Origin: Rubrivivax sp. | GTDB taxonomy: Bacteria > Pseudomonadota > Gammaproteobacteria > Burkholderiales > Burkholderiaceae_C | Direction: 5' to 3' | NCBI GenBank assembly: GCA_016719535.1 | Contig: JADJYX010000047.1 | Coordinates: 124,001-188,000 of the forward strand | DNA length: 64,000 nt | Shown here: positions 35,732 through 45,067 of the stretch, piece after piece | Layout: every line of letters starts with the position of its first letter | How positions within the stretch are numbered: the first letter of the stretch is position 1 | Program-made: the position numbers and the translations under genes | Notes under the pieces: generated by a model | Database searches by the model: none | Seen by the model: only the letters and a program-made list of their open reading frames with translations | Told to the model about the DNA's origin: nothing

Positions 35732-36951
35732 GTGGGCCGCTCGAGGGTCTGCGCGTGGTCGAATGTGCCGGCTACCTGAGCGCCCCGACCGCGGGGTGCA
35801 TGCTCGCCGACCTCGGCGCCGAGGTCATCAAGGTCGAGGACCGCGAGAAGGGCGATCCGACGCGCGGCACGTCGGCGCTGTTCGGTGCGTCGATGACGAT
35901 GCCGACCGGCGAGAACGTGCTCTTCGAGACCGCGAACCGCGGCAAGAAGGGCATCACCATCGACCTCAAGAAGGCGCAGGGGCGGCAGTTGCTGTACGAG
36001 CTGGTCGAGCGCGCCGATGTCTTCTGCACCAATTTCACGCAGGCGACGCTGCGCAAGCTGAAGATCGACCACGAGTCGCTCAAGGTCGTCAATCCGCGCA
36101 TCGTCTATGCGCTTGCTACCGGCTACGGGCTGCAGGGGCCGGAGTCGACGAAGCGTGCCTTCGACTCGGTGGCGCAGGCGCGGTCGAGCATCATGTATGC
36201 GCTCGGTGGCGAGCCCGACGCCCCGCCGGCGCAGATCGGTGGACCGGTGTTCGACCAGTTGACCGGCACGCTGCTCGTCAACGGCATCCTCGCCGCGCTG
36301 CTGCATCGCGAGCGCAGCGGCGTCGGCCAGCAGGTCGAGGTGTCGCTGCTCGGCGCCGGCATCCACCTGCAGGCCTACAACATCAACACCGCGCTGCTGC
36401 GCGGCCGCCAGATCCCGCGCCCGGCACGCCAGCTGATGCGCAACCCGATGGCCAACCACTTCCAGTGCGCCGACGGCGAGTGGTTGCTGCTGTCGGAGCC
36501 GCAGGCCGACCGCTACTGGCCGGCGTTCTGCGACGCACTCGGCATCGGCCACCTGCAGCACGACCCGCGCTTCGCCGATACCGCCAGGCGGCGCGACAAC
36601 TCGGTGGCGATCAACGCCCTCCTCGACGACGTGTTCCGAGGCCGCCCGCGTGCCGAGTGGATCGCGCTGCTGGAGGCGAAGGGGCAGGGCATCGCATTCT
36701 CGCCGGTGCTGCGGCCCACCGACCTCGCCGGCGACGCACAGGCGCAGGCCAACGGCTATGTCGTCGACATCGAACATCCGAATATCGGCAGCGTGAAGAT
36801 GGTCGGCCATCCGGTCAGCTACAGCCAGACGCCGGTGCGTGTCGACGGCAGCGCGCCGCAGTTCGGCCAGCACACCGAGGAGGTGTTGCTCGAGGTCTGT
36901 GGCTACGACTGGGATCGCATCCAGGCTTTGAAGGACGACGCGGTCGTCTAA
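35728..36951 (+). CDS. Family III (CaiB/BaiF) CoA-transferase, single domain
   Basis: A 407-residue standard-length enzyme. It has LADLGAEVIKVEDREKGDPT near 28-47, NRGKKGITIDL near 70, and the candidate nucleophile Asp in GGPVFDQLTGTLL (about residue 176). It starts inside the stop of the IpdAB-like gene and is followed 11 bases later by the glmE-like gene. This suggests it prepares or releases the CoA thioester for those two enzymes. Confidence 0.9.
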   Translation: MSGPLEGLRVVECAGYLSAPTAGCMLADLGAEVIKVEDREKGDPTRGTSALFGASMTMPTGENVLFETANRGKKGITIDLKKAQGRQLLYELVERADVFCTNFTQATLRKLKIDHESLKVVNPRIVYALATGYGLQGPESTKRAFDSVAQARSSIMYALGGEPDAPPAQIGGPVFDQLTGTLLVNGILAALLHRERSGVGQQVEVSLLGAGIHLQAYNINTALLRGRQIPRPARQLMRNPMANHFQCADGEWLLLSEPQADRYWPAFCDALGIGHLQHDPRFADTARRRDNSVAINALLDDVFRGRPRAEWIALLEAKGQGIAFSPVLRPTDLAGDAQAQANGYVVDIEHPNIGSVKMVGHPVSYSQTPVRVDGSAPQFGQHTEEVLLEVCGYDWDRIQALKDDAVV

Positions 36952-36962
36952 GGGAGGAACGA

Positions 36963-38465
36963 GTGGAACCGAAGGTCAGGAACAAGCGCATCGACGAGTC
37001 CGAATTCCTCGCCATGCGCGAGAGTGTGCTCGCCCAGTGGCCGACCGGCCGCGAGGTCGATCTGCAGGACGGGATCGACTACCAGAAGAGGCTGCCGGCG
37101 GCCAAGAACTTCCTGCAGATCACGCGGCGCCTGCGCAGCGAGGGGCGCACCGCGATCTTTCCGCGCGCCGGCACCGCACTCATCGAGGACAGCATCAGCC
37201 TGTATCGCAAGCTCGAGTCGAGCGGTGTGCCCTTCATGCCGGTGACCACCGACAGCTACACGCGGCAGATGAATTTCGCGAAAGTCGATGCCGCGCTCGA
37301 GGAGACGCGGCGCAGCGGCCGCAAGGTGCTGAACGGCTACCCGCTGATCAACCACGGCGTCCACGCGACGAGGCGGGTGATCGAGAGCGTGACGACCGGC
37401 GCCTTCGATCCGCGGATGTCGCTGCGTTCCTACCCGCTCGGCACCGAGATCGGCCTGGCCGCCGGCATGACCGGCTTCTCCGCCAGCGCATTCATCTCCT
37501 GGGGCGCCTACGAGAAGAGCGCCGATATCGCCGAGTCGCTCGCCAGCTACCAGTACATGCACCGGCTGATCGGCTACTACGCCGACCGCGGCGTGTCGAT
37601 CACTTGCGACAACCACGGCTGGATCCTCACCGGCGTGCAGCCGATGAGCGTGAACCTGGCTACCGTGATCGCCGAGATCCTGATGCAGGCCGAGCAGGGC
37701 GTGAAGAGTGTGGTGCCGTACGTGCACTTCATGGGCAACCTGGCGCAGGACCTGGCGTGGATGCGGGTGACGCCGAAGCTGTTGCGCGAATACCTCGACC
37801 GCTTCGGTTTCGAGGACGTCGAGATCGCCGGCACCTTCGCGCAGCACACGCCGCTGTTCCCGATGCCGCAGGGCATGGGCGGCGCCTTCGCCTACGCCGA
37901 CTACACCGCGATGGTCGCCGCGCTCGGCCGCGCCGAGGCGGTGTTCATCCGCACGATCGACGAGGCGCTCGGCGTGCCGACCGAGGAAAGCCACGCGCTG
38001 ACCTACGACTCGGCAAACTGGTTCCTGAACGTCATCCGGGGCCAGCACATCGATCTGCAGATGCCCGCCATCGACGAGGAGGCATGGATCGCCGAGCAGG
38101 AGATCCGCTCGATCCTGGAGCGGCTGCTCGAGATCGGCGACGGCGATATCCTGCGCGGCTGCATCGAGGGCGTGCACCGTGGCGTCATCGACTCGTCGTT
38201 CAGCCCGAACCGGCAGGTCAAGGACCAGGTCATCGGCGTGAAGGACGTGCGCGGTGCGATCCGCTACCAGGAGTTCGGCAACCTGCCGTTTTCCGACGAG
38301 GTCAAGGCCTTCCACCGCGCGAAGGTCGCCGAACGCGAGAAGGCCGACGGCACGAAGGCCGACTACGAGATGACGGTGCGCGACTTCTGGGCCTTCAGCA
38401 AGGGCCAGCTGATCGGCCGGCCGACGCCGCGGGCCGCTGCGCGAGGCGAGGCGGTACCCGGGTAA
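36963..38465 (+). CDS. glmE: GlmE-like catalytic subunit of a B12-dependent mutase
   Basis: A 500-residue protein, near the GlmE norm (about 483). GTG start behind a strong AGGGAGG site. Recognisable are FPRAGTALIEDSI, VPFMPVTTDSYTRQ, NGYPLINHG, TGAFDPRMSLRSYPLGTEIG and SWGAYEKSADIAES, all in a TIM-barrel order. In glutamate mutase the epsilon barrel binds the substrate and GlmS binds the cobalamin. The GlmS partner is 14 kb away in the operator-D operon. No methylaspartate ammonia-lyase gene is visible, so the substrate may differ from glutamate. Confidence 0.87.
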   Translation: MEPKVRNKRIDESEFLAMRESVLAQWPTGREVDLQDGIDYQKRLPAAKNFLQITRRLRSEGRTAIFPRAGTALIEDSISLYRKLESSGVPFMPVTTDSYTRQMNFAKVDAALEETRRSGRKVLNGYPLINHGVHATRRVIESVTTGAFDPRMSLRSYPLGTEIGLAAGMTGFSASAFISWGAYEKSADIAESLASYQYMHRLIGYYADRGVSITCDNHGWILTGVQPMSVNLATVIAEILMQAEQGVKSVVPYVHFMGNLAQDLAWMRVTPKLLREYLDRFGFEDVEIAGTFAQHTPLFPMPQGMGGAFAYADYTAMVAALGRAEAVFIRTIDEALGVPTEESHALTYDSANWFLNVIRGQHIDLQMPAIDEEAWIAEQEIRSILERLLEIGDGDILRGCIEGVHRGVIDSSFSPNRQVKDQVIGVKDVRGAIRYQEFGNLPFSDEVKAFHRAKVAEREKADGTKADYEMTVRDFWAFSKGQLIGRPTPRAAARGEAVPG

Positions 38466-38486
38466 GTGCTAGTCGCTCGATAACAA

Positions 38487-38499
38487 TTATACAAAATAA
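38487..38499. promoter_or_regulatory. TTAT-N5-ATAA operator copy F
   Basis: TTATACAAAATAA within ATTATACAAAATAAT, 57 bp before the alcohol dehydrogenase gene. Confidence 0.65.
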
Positions 38500-38556
38500 T
38501 GGTGATAAGGATGCATCGCGCGGCCGGATGCCTTGCCGCCGAAGGAGACCCGACGC

Positions 38557-39744
38557 ATGTTCCAGATGCCCACGACCGCCCGCGCCGCAGTGCTCGAGGA
38601 ATACGGTCAGCCGCTGCGACTGCGCGACATCGCGGTGCCCGAGGTTCGTGCCGGTGAGATGCTGGTGCAGGTGTCGCTGGCCGGCATCTGCGGCACCGAT
38701 GTGCACCAGTCGCACGGCTCGCTGACGATCAAGCCGCCGCTGCCGAACCTGCAGGGCCACGAGACGATCGCACGCATCGTCGCGCTCGGCGAAGGGCGCA
38801 CGCAGGACGTGGGCGGCGAGACGCTGCGCGTCGGCGACCGCATCATGTGGGCGCATGCGGACTGCGGCCAGTGCTGGTGGTGCCAGGTTGCGCGCACGCC
38901 GGTGCTGTGCGCGTCGCGGCAGGGCTACGGCTTTGCGCACCCGCGGCAGCTGCGTGGGGGTTTCGCCGAGTACGAGCACCTGAGTGCGTTGACGCAGGTG
39001 GTGCGCGTGCCCGACGAGATCACCGACGAGGAGGCGGTCGGCGTCGGCTGCGCGTTCCGCACCGTCGTCGCCGGCTACGAGCGTCTGGGCGGCGTGGGCT
39101 TCCAGGACGACGTCGTCGTGCTCGGCGCCGGGCCGGTGGGGCTGTATTCCGCGCTGCTGGCGGCCGACACCGGTGCCCGCCAGGTGATCGTCGTCGGCGC
39201 GCCGGCGGCCCGGCTCGACCTGGCCAGGCGCTGGGGCGCGAGCCACGTCATCGACATCACCGAGGTGCCCGACCCGCGCGCGCGCCTGGCCCGCATTCTT
39301 GAACTCACCGGCGGCCGCGGTCCGCAGGTGGTCGTCGAATGCTCCGGCGTGCCGGTGGCCTTCAACGAAGGCCTGGAGATGATCCAGAAGGGCGGCCGTT
39401 TTCTCGTCCTCGGGCAGACCTCGGCGGCGACGCTGCCGGTGGCGCCGGGGCTCATCACCGGCAAGGGCCTGACGGTGATCGGCAGCGTCTCGGCGGCGAT
39501 TCCCCATTTCTACAAGGCGCTGCAGTTCGTGAAGACGCGGCGCCATCGTTATCCGCTCGGTGCGCTCGTCAGCCGGCGCTATGCGCTCGAGCAGGTGAAC
39601 GACGCGCTGGCCGACATGGCCGCCGGTCGCGAGATCAAGCCGGTGATCGACAACCGCCTGCGCCCGGGTCTGGTGCTGCCGCCGCGCGACGCCGGTGTTG
39701 CGGCCGCATCGGCATCCATCGCTTCGAAAGGGAACACCCCATGA
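38557..39744 (+). CDS. Zinc-dependent MDR alcohol dehydrogenase
   Basis: A 395-residue enzyme with catalytic-zinc residues in GICGTDVHQSHG and GHETIARI, and structural-zinc cysteines in CGQCWWCQ with a later Cys (VLCAS). The NAD fold shows VVVLGAGPVGLYSALLAAD near 187-205. Length and motifs suit the threonine/sorbitol dehydrogenase branch. GAAGGAGA precedes the ATG. It probably feeds the aldehyde dehydrogenases. The stop overlaps dctP (ATGA). Confidence 0.88.
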   Translation: MFQMPTTARAAVLEEYGQPLRLRDIAVPEVRAGEMLVQVSLAGICGTDVHQSHGSLTIKPPLPNLQGHETIARIVALGEGRTQDVGGETLRVGDRIMWAHADCGQCWWCQVARTPVLCASRQGYGFAHPRQLRGGFAEYEHLSALTQVVRVPDEITDEEAVGVGCAFRTVVAGYERLGGVGFQDDVVVLGAGPVGLYSALLAADTGARQVIVVGAPAARLDLARRWGASHVIDITEVPDPRARLARILELTGGRGPQVVVECSGVPVAFNEGLEMIQKGGRFLVLGQTSAATLPVAPGLITGKGLTVIGSVSAAIPHFYKALQFVKTRRHRYPLGALVSRRYALEQVNDALADMAAGREIKPVIDNRLRPGLVLPPRDAGVAAASASIASKGNTP

Positions 39745-40763
39745 GACATCGCATCCATCTGCTGGCGCTCGGCGCTGCCGTCGCGTTCGGGCTCGCGCTG
39801 CCGCCGGCGCGGGCCGCCGACAAGCCGGTGACGCTGGAGTTCTCGAGCTTCCTGCCCGCGCAGGAGAAGCTCAGCCTGATGCTGCAGGAATGGGGCCGCG
39901 AGCTCGAGAAGCGCAGCGGCGGGCGCGTCAAGGTCAACTACCACCCGGGGTCGACGCTGACGCCGCCGCCGCAGACCTACGACTCGGTCGTCAAGGACAT
40001 CATCGACGTCGGCTTCGGGCCGATGGGCGCCACCTCGGGCCGCTTCCCGATGATGGAGGTGCTCGACCTGCCGCTCGGGCTCAAGAGCTCGGAGTCGGCG
40101 TCGGCGCTGTCCAACGAACTGGTGCGGCACTTCAAGCCGAAGGAGCTCTCCGACGTCAAGGTTCTGTTCATGACCTCGTCGCCGCCGGCCTACATCCAGT
40201 CGAGGAAGCCGCTGAAGTCGTTGAAGGACCTGCAGGGCGTCAAGCTGCGCGCGCTCGGCGGCACGACCGTGAAGGTGATCCAGTCGCTCGGCGCGGTGCC
40301 CGTCGGCATCCCGACCAACGACGTCTACGATGCGCTGTCGAAGGGCATCATCGAAGGCGCGCCGGTCATCCACGACGCGCTGGTCGCGTTCAAGTGGGGC
40401 GACTCGCTGAAGCACACGACCTTGAACCTGCGCACGTCCTACACGAACAACGGCTACTTCGTGATGAACAAGAAGCGCTTCGCATCGCTGCCGTCCGACG
40501 TGCAGAAGATCGTCGATGCGCTGTCCGACGAGTACAGCGTCAAGCTCGCCCGGCTGTGGGACCAGAAGGAGGCCGACGCCATCGCCATGATGCAGCGCGG
40601 CGGGCACACGACGCACGCGCTCGACGCGGCCGAGGAGGAAGCCTGGTTCCGCAAGGTGGCGCCGGTGTTCGACGAGTACGTCAAGGACAAGACCGCCAAG
40701 GGGCTGCCGGCGGCGGACGTGCTGGCGTTCAGCCGCGACTGGATCGTCAAGAACCAGAAGTAG
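39741..40763 (+). CDS. dctP: TRAP transporter solute-binding protein
   Basis: A 340-residue periplasmic protein: signal peptide (HLLALGAAVAFGLALPPARAA, about 6-26), then the DctP fold with LKSLKDLQGVKLRALGG (about 156-172) and the PTNDVYDALSKGIIEG motif that lines the ligand pocket. TRAP systems use ion gradients to import carboxylates. It sits directly before the DctQ and DctM genes. A carboxylate substrate for the island is implied. Confidence 0.9.
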   Translation: MRHRIHLLALGAAVAFGLALPPARAADKPVTLEFSSFLPAQEKLSLMLQEWGRELEKRSGGRVKVNYHPGSTLTPPPQTYDSVVKDIIDVGFGPMGATSGRFPMMEVLDLPLGLKSSESASALSNELVRHFKPKELSDVKVLFMTSSPPAYIQSRKPLKSLKDLQGVKLRALGGTTVKVIQSLGAVPVGIPTNDVYDALSKGIIEGAPVIHDALVAFKWGDSLKHTTLNLRTSYTNNGYFVMNKKRFASLPSDVQKIVDALSDEYSVKLARLWDQKEADAIAMMQRGGHTTHALDAAEEEAWFRKVAPVFDEYVKDKTAKGLPAADVLAFSRDWIVKNQK

Positions 40764-40792
40764 GCTGCAGCGCCCCGAAACCACCCCCCCCG

Positions 40793-41335
40793 ATGCACGG
40801 CGATCCGAAGCCCGCCTCCAGCCCAGCCTACCCGCACGAGCGCAGCCGCGGCGCAGCGGCCTGGCTGGTGCTGGCCAGCCGTGCCGGCATGGCCTGCGAA
40901 TTCATCGCCGGTGCAGCGCTGCTCTTCACCATGCTGCTCACCGGCGCCGACATCGTCGGGCGGCTGCTCGGCCGTCCGATCCCCGGCACCTACGAGGTCG
41001 TGTCGTTCACCGGCGGCATCATCGCCGGCCTGGCGCTGCCGGCGACGGCGCGCGCGAACGGCCATGTCTATGTCGACCTGGTCACGGCAAGCCTGCCGCA
41101 GCGCATCGCGCGGCGGCTGAACCTGGCGACCCGGCTGGCCGGCATCGCCACGCTGCTGATGATCGCGTGGGGCATCGTCGGCGTCGGCGACGACCTGCGC
41201 GCCTCGGGCGAGGTCAGCTCGGTGCTAGCGCTGCCTTTCTACCCCGTTGCCTACGGCATGGCCTGTGCGCTGGTGCTGTCGTGCCTGAGCATGCTGGCGG
41301 CGCTGCTCGCGCCGCAGGGCGGCCCGCATGAGTGA
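40793..41335 (+). CDS. dctQ: TRAP transporter small permease
   Basis: A 180-residue protein with four hydrophobic segments (AGAALLFTMLLTGADIVGRLL, VSFTGGIIAGLALPATARA, LATRLAGIATLLMIAWGIVG, AYGMACALVLSCLSMLAALL). This is the DctQ four-helix pattern. Its end overlaps dctM by eight bases. Confidence 0.87.
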   Translation: MHGDPKPASSPAYPHERSRGAAAWLVLASRAGMACEFIAGAALLFTMLLTGADIVGRLLGRPIPGTYEVVSFTGGIIAGLALPATARANGHVYVDLVTASLPQRIARRLNLATRLAGIATLLMIAWGIVGVGDDLRASGEVSSVLALPFYPVAYGMACALVLSCLSMLAALLAPQGGPHE

Positions 41336-42629
41336 CGTCGCCGTCGGTTGCACGGCACTGGTGCTGCTGCTGCTGCTCTTCATGACCGGCATCGAGCTGG
41401 CGTTCGCGATGACGCTGGTCGGCTTTCTCGGCATCGCCTACTTCCGCTCGTTCGACGCCGCGCTGAACCTGGTCGCCAAGGACTTTTTCGACGTCTTCAC
41501 CTCTTACGGCTTCACGGTGATCCCGCTCTTCGTGCTGATGGGGCAGGCCGCCTTCAACTCGGGGATGGCCGAGAAGCTGTACACGACGGCGCGCCGCTTC
41601 GTCGGTCACGTCCCCGGCGGGCTGGCACTGGCGACGATCGGCGGGGCGACGATCTTCAAGTCGATCTCGGGCTCGACGCTGGCCACCACCGCGACCTTCT
41701 CGAGCGTCGCGATCCCCGAGATGGACCGCTACGGCTACAGCCGCAAGCTGTCGACAGGCGTCGTCGCCAGCGTCGGCACGATCGGCATGCTGATCCCCCC
41801 GAGCGGCAACCTGATCATCTTCGCCATGATCACCGAGCAGTCGGTGGGCCAGCTCTTCCTCGCCGGCATCGTGCCGGGGCTGATGATCGCGGCCTTCTTC
41901 CTTGTCGTCGTGCTCGGCTGGTGCCGGATCGATCCGTCGGTGGCGCCGAGGGCCGAGCGCGTCGGCTGGGCCGCTCGCGTGCAGGGGCTGCCGCTGGTCA
42001 TCTGGCCGGCGGCGATCTTCCTGATCGTCATCGGCGGACTGCTCGGCGGGCTGTTCACGCCGACCGAGGCGGGCGCGGTCGGCGCGCTGGCGGTGCTGAC
42101 GCTGACGCTCGGCAGCGGCGACCTCGGCCTGCGCAAGATGCTGAAGTCGATCTCCGAGTCGCTGCGCATGGCGTGCATGGTGCTGGTGCTGATTGCCGGT
42201 TCGGCGGTGCTCGGCCACATGGTCGCAATGGCCAAGATCCCGATGGTCGTTGCCGCCTGGACGCAGGGGCTGGCGGTGCCGCCGATGGTGATCCTCGGCA
42301 TGATCGTGCTGATCTACCTGATCGGCGGCTCGTTCATCGACGACATCGCCTTCATGATCCTCGCCACACCGATCTTCTTTCCGGTGGTGCTGCAGCTCGG
42401 CGTCGATCCGATCTGGTTCGCCATGATCATCGCGGTGACGCTGATGATCGGCGTGATCATTCCGCCGGTCGCGGTGGCGGCCTTCATCGTCCGCAGCATC
42501 ACGCGCGAGTCGATCTGGGTCGTCTACCGCGGCGTCACGCCCTTCCTCATCGCGCTCTTCGTCGGCCTCGGGCTGCTGTTCGCATTTCCCGGCATCGCCA
42601 CCTGGCTGCCTTCGCTGGCCGCACCCTGA
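41328..42629 (+). CDS. dctM: TRAP transporter large permease
   Basis: A 433-residue DctM protein with about 11-12 helices and the conserved segments IPLFVLMGQAAFNSG, FKSISGSTLATTATFSSVAI and GMLIPPSGNLIIFAMITEQS. It completes the TRAP transporter and ends the operator-F operon. It converges on the amidohydrolase gene 21 bases away. Confidence 0.92.
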   Translation: MSDVAVGCTALVLLLLLFMTGIELAFAMTLVGFLGIAYFRSFDAALNLVAKDFFDVFTSYGFTVIPLFVLMGQAAFNSGMAEKLYTTARRFVGHVPGGLALATIGGATIFKSISGSTLATTATFSSVAIPEMDRYGYSRKLSTGVVASVGTIGMLIPPSGNLIIFAMITEQSVGQLFLAGIVPGLMIAAFFLVVVLGWCRIDPSVAPRAERVGWAARVQGLPLVIWPAAIFLIVIGGLLGGLFTPTEAGAVGALAVLTLTLGSGDLGLRKMLKSISESLRMACMVLVLIAGSAVLGHMVAMAKIPMVVAAWTQGLAVPPMVILGMIVLIYLIGGSFIDDIAFMILATPIFFPVVLQLGVDPIWFAMIIAVTLMIGVIIPPVAVAAFIVRSITRESIWVVYRGVTPFLIALFVGLGLLFAFPGIATWLPSLAAP

Positions 42630-42650
42630 AGCGGCCGCCCGGCTGGCGGT

Positions 42651-44234
42651 TCAGCCGTGTGGCGCGTGCATCCGGCCGCCGATGACGGTCTGCACGACGC
42701 GGACGTCGGCCGCGCCGGCGGCGTCGCGCGTCGGGTCGCCGCTGAGGATCGCCAGGTCGGCCAGCATGCCGGGTCGCAAGTGGCCGCGCCGGCCTTCGTC
42801 ACGCAAGGCATGCGCCGCGCCGGTGGTGCACAGCCGCAACGCCTGCCGCGGCGAGATCGCCTGCGCCGGGGCGACCGCCACGCCGTCGCAGCCGCGGCGC
42901 CACACCGCGGCACGGATGCCGAGCAAGGGGTCAGCCGGTCCGGCCGGTGCGTCGGCGCCGGCGGCAACGCGCACCCCGGCGCCGAGCAGCGTCGCCAGCG
43001 GGTACAGGTGCGGTTGCTCGCCGGCCGGCACGGTGGCCCGGTAGCGCTGGCCGTGGGCGGCGATGAAGCCGGGCTGCGTGACGACGACGATGCCGGCGGC
43101 GGCGATGCGGCGGGCCAGCGCCGGCGGGCAGATCGAGGCGTGCTCGATGCGGTGGCGGTGGTCGCGCCGCGGCGATCGCGCCAGCGCCGCCTCGACCGCC
43201 ACGCACGCCGCCTCGATCGTGCCCGGCTCGATCGCGTGCATCAGCGCCTGCCAGCCCTGCGCGTGGATCGCCGCCACGCGACGCGCGAGTTCGCTTGCCG
43301 GCGGACTCGTTCGACCGGTGACTTCGTGCACCGACAGCTTGACGCCGGTGACGCGCACCGCGCAATCGTGCGCGAGCGCCGCGATCGCGGCCGCGTCGAG
43401 GGACTCGAAGGTCTCCCAGCCGAGCGCGATGTCGACCCGGCTCGCGAGCAGTCCGCGACGGCGCCAGCCGCGCAGCTGCTCCAGCCGCTGCAGGCCGTTG
43501 CGCTCGGAGGTGTCGTGCAGCGACGTCACGCCGAGCGACAGCAGCGCGCGGCCAGCCAGCACGATGCCCTGTTCGAGCGCGTCGGTGTCGCGCGCCGGGA
43601 CGACCTGCGCCAGCTGGCGCTGCATGCCGAACAGCAGCCCGGTCGGCTCGCCGGTCTGCGGGTCGCGGTCGATCAGTGCATCGGGCGGGTCGCCGGTCTC
43701 TGTCGTGATGCCGGCCAGCGCGAGCGCCGCGCTGTTCAGCACATGGGCGTGGCCCGAGCGGTGGGTCAGGCTCAGCGGATGCAGCGGCGCCACTTCGTCG
43801 AGGTCGACCCGGTTCGGATGCCGGCCGAGCGCAAACTCGTCGTAGCCGCGGCCGGTGACCCAGCTGCCGGCCGGCAGGCCTTGCAGCGCCGAGCGCAGCG
43901 TGCGCTGCAGGTCGGCGATCGAGCGCACGTGGCCGGGCCCGAGCTCGAGCTGCGTCAGCGCCCTGGCATGGCCCACCAGGTGCGTGTGGGCGTCGATGAA
44001 GCCGGGGACGATCGTGCGGCCGCTGCAATCGATGACCAAGGCGTCGCGGTCGCCCGCAGCCACGGGTTCGCGCGAGACCGTGAGGATGCGCTCGCCGCGC
44101 ACGCGCAGTGATCGCGCCCGCGGCAGCGACGGGTCGAGCGTGACGATGTTGGCATGGCTGAAGACGAGGTCAGGCGCGTCTTCAGCGCTCCGCGTTGCGG
44201 CCGCAGCGCCCCGCGACGACGGCGCCATCGCCAC
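42651..44234 (-). CDS. YtcJ-type amidohydrolase
   Basis: A 527-residue metal-dependent hydrolase. The metal site has GFIDAHTHLVGHA (about 78-90), HRSGHAHVLNS, RIEHASIC near 362 and an AGADAPAGPADPL segment. This order is typical of the Amidohydro_3 branch. It is translated from the ABC transporter operon driven by operator G, which suggests hydrolysis of an imported amide, ester or N-acyl compound. No signal peptide is seen, so it is cytoplasmic. Substrate is unknown. Confidence 0.88.
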   Translation of the reverse strand: MAMAPSSRGAAAATRSAEDAPDLVFSHANIVTLDPSLPRARSLRVRGERILTVSREPVAAGDRDALVIDCSGRTIVPGFIDAHTHLVGHARALTQLELGPGHVRSIADLQRTLRSALQGLPAGSWVTGRGYDEFALGRHPNRVDLDEVAPLHPLSLTHRSGHAHVLNSAALALAGITTETGDPPDALIDRDPQTGEPTGLLFGMQRQLAQVVPARDTDALEQGIVLAGRALLSLGVTSLHDTSERNGLQRLEQLRGWRRRGLLASRVDIALGWETFESLDAAAIAALAHDCAVRVTGVKLSVHEVTGRTSPPASELARRVAAIHAQGWQALMHAIEPGTIEAACVAVEAALARSPRRDHRHRIEHASICPPALARRIAAAGIVVVTQPGFIAAHGQRYRATVPAGEQPHLYPLATLLGAGVRVAAGADAPAGPADPLLGIRAAVWRRGCDGVAVAPAQAISPRQALRLCTTGAAHALRDEGRRGHLRPGMLADLAILSGDPTRDAAGAADVRVVQTVIGGRMHAPHG

Positions 44235-44236
44235 CC

Positions 44237-45067
44237 CTACAGCACGCGCGACAGGAAGGTGCGCAGCCGCTCGGTCTGCGGCGACGCCAGCGTCTGTCGC
44301 GCCGGGCCCTGCTCGACAATGCGGCCGGCCTCCATGAAGATCACCCGGCTCGCGGCTTCGCGCGCGAAGCCGATCTCGTGCGTGACCAGCACCATCGTCT
44401 TGCCCAGCCGGGCGAGGTCGGCGACAACGGCGAGCACTTCGCTCACGAGCTCGGGGTCGAGTGCGCTGGTCGGTTCGTCGAACAGCATCACGCGAGGCTG
44501 CATCGCCATCGCGCGGGCAATCGCGACGCGCTGCTGCTGGCCGCCCGACAAGTGCTTCGGGTAGCAGTCGAGCTTGTCGGCAAGGCCCACGCGCGACAGC
44601 AGCCGGCGCGCACGCGTGCGGGCTTCTTCCTCGGGGTCGCCCAGCGCATGCACAGGCCCTTCCATCACGTTCTGCTCGGCCGTCATGTGCGGGAACAGCC
44701 CGAACTGCTGGAAGACCATGCCGATCTGTCGCCGTTGCCGCGCGATCGCGGTCGCCGACAGCGCGCGCAGATGCTGGCCCCGGCGTTCGAAGCCGAGCAG
44801 CTCGCCGTCGAGGTAGATCGCACCGCCTTCGACCGACTCGAGCTGGTGCACGCAGCGCACCAGCGTCGACTTGCCCGAACCCGACGGGCCGATGATCGCG
44901 ACGACCTCGCCTTCGTGGACATCGAGCGATACGGAGCGCAGCGCCTCGAAGTGGCCGTAGCGCTTGACGACGTTGCGCAGGCTCAGCACCGGCTTCGCCG
45001 GCGCGGTGGCCTGGGGGTCGGCCACGTCAAGCGGCGGTGGCAAGTCCGTCAGGTGCGCTGCTGGCAT
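44237..45067 (-). CDS. Polar-amino-acid-type ABC transporter ATPase
   Basis: A 276-residue ATPase with Walker A IIGPSGSGKST (about 58-68), a FQQFGLFPHMTAEQN Q-loop, signature LSGGQQQR and Walker B VMLFDEPTSALD. It matches the GlnQ/HisP type. The ATG at 45067 lies inside the permease gene's 3' end (41-bp overlap). The permease and binding protein lie just upstream in the same operon. Confidence 0.9.
   Translation of the reverse strand: MPAAHLTDLPPPLDVADPQATAPAKPVLSLRNVVKRYGHFEALRSVSLDVHEGEVVAIIGPSGSGKSTLVRCVHQLESVEGGAIYLDGELLGFERRGQHLRALSATAIARQRRQIGMVFQQFGLFPHMTAEQNVMEGPVHALGDPEEEARTRARRLLSRVGLADKLDCYPKHLSGGQQQRVAIARAMAMQPRVMLFDEPTSALDPELVSEVLAVVADLARLGKTMVLVTHEIGFAREAASRVIFMEAGRIVEQGPARQTLASPQTERLRTFLSRVL

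Noticed and set aside
22390..38465. Glutamate fermentation by the methylaspartate pathway
   Set aside because: Only the mutase parts are present; no methylaspartate ammonia-lyase or citramalate genes are in the window.
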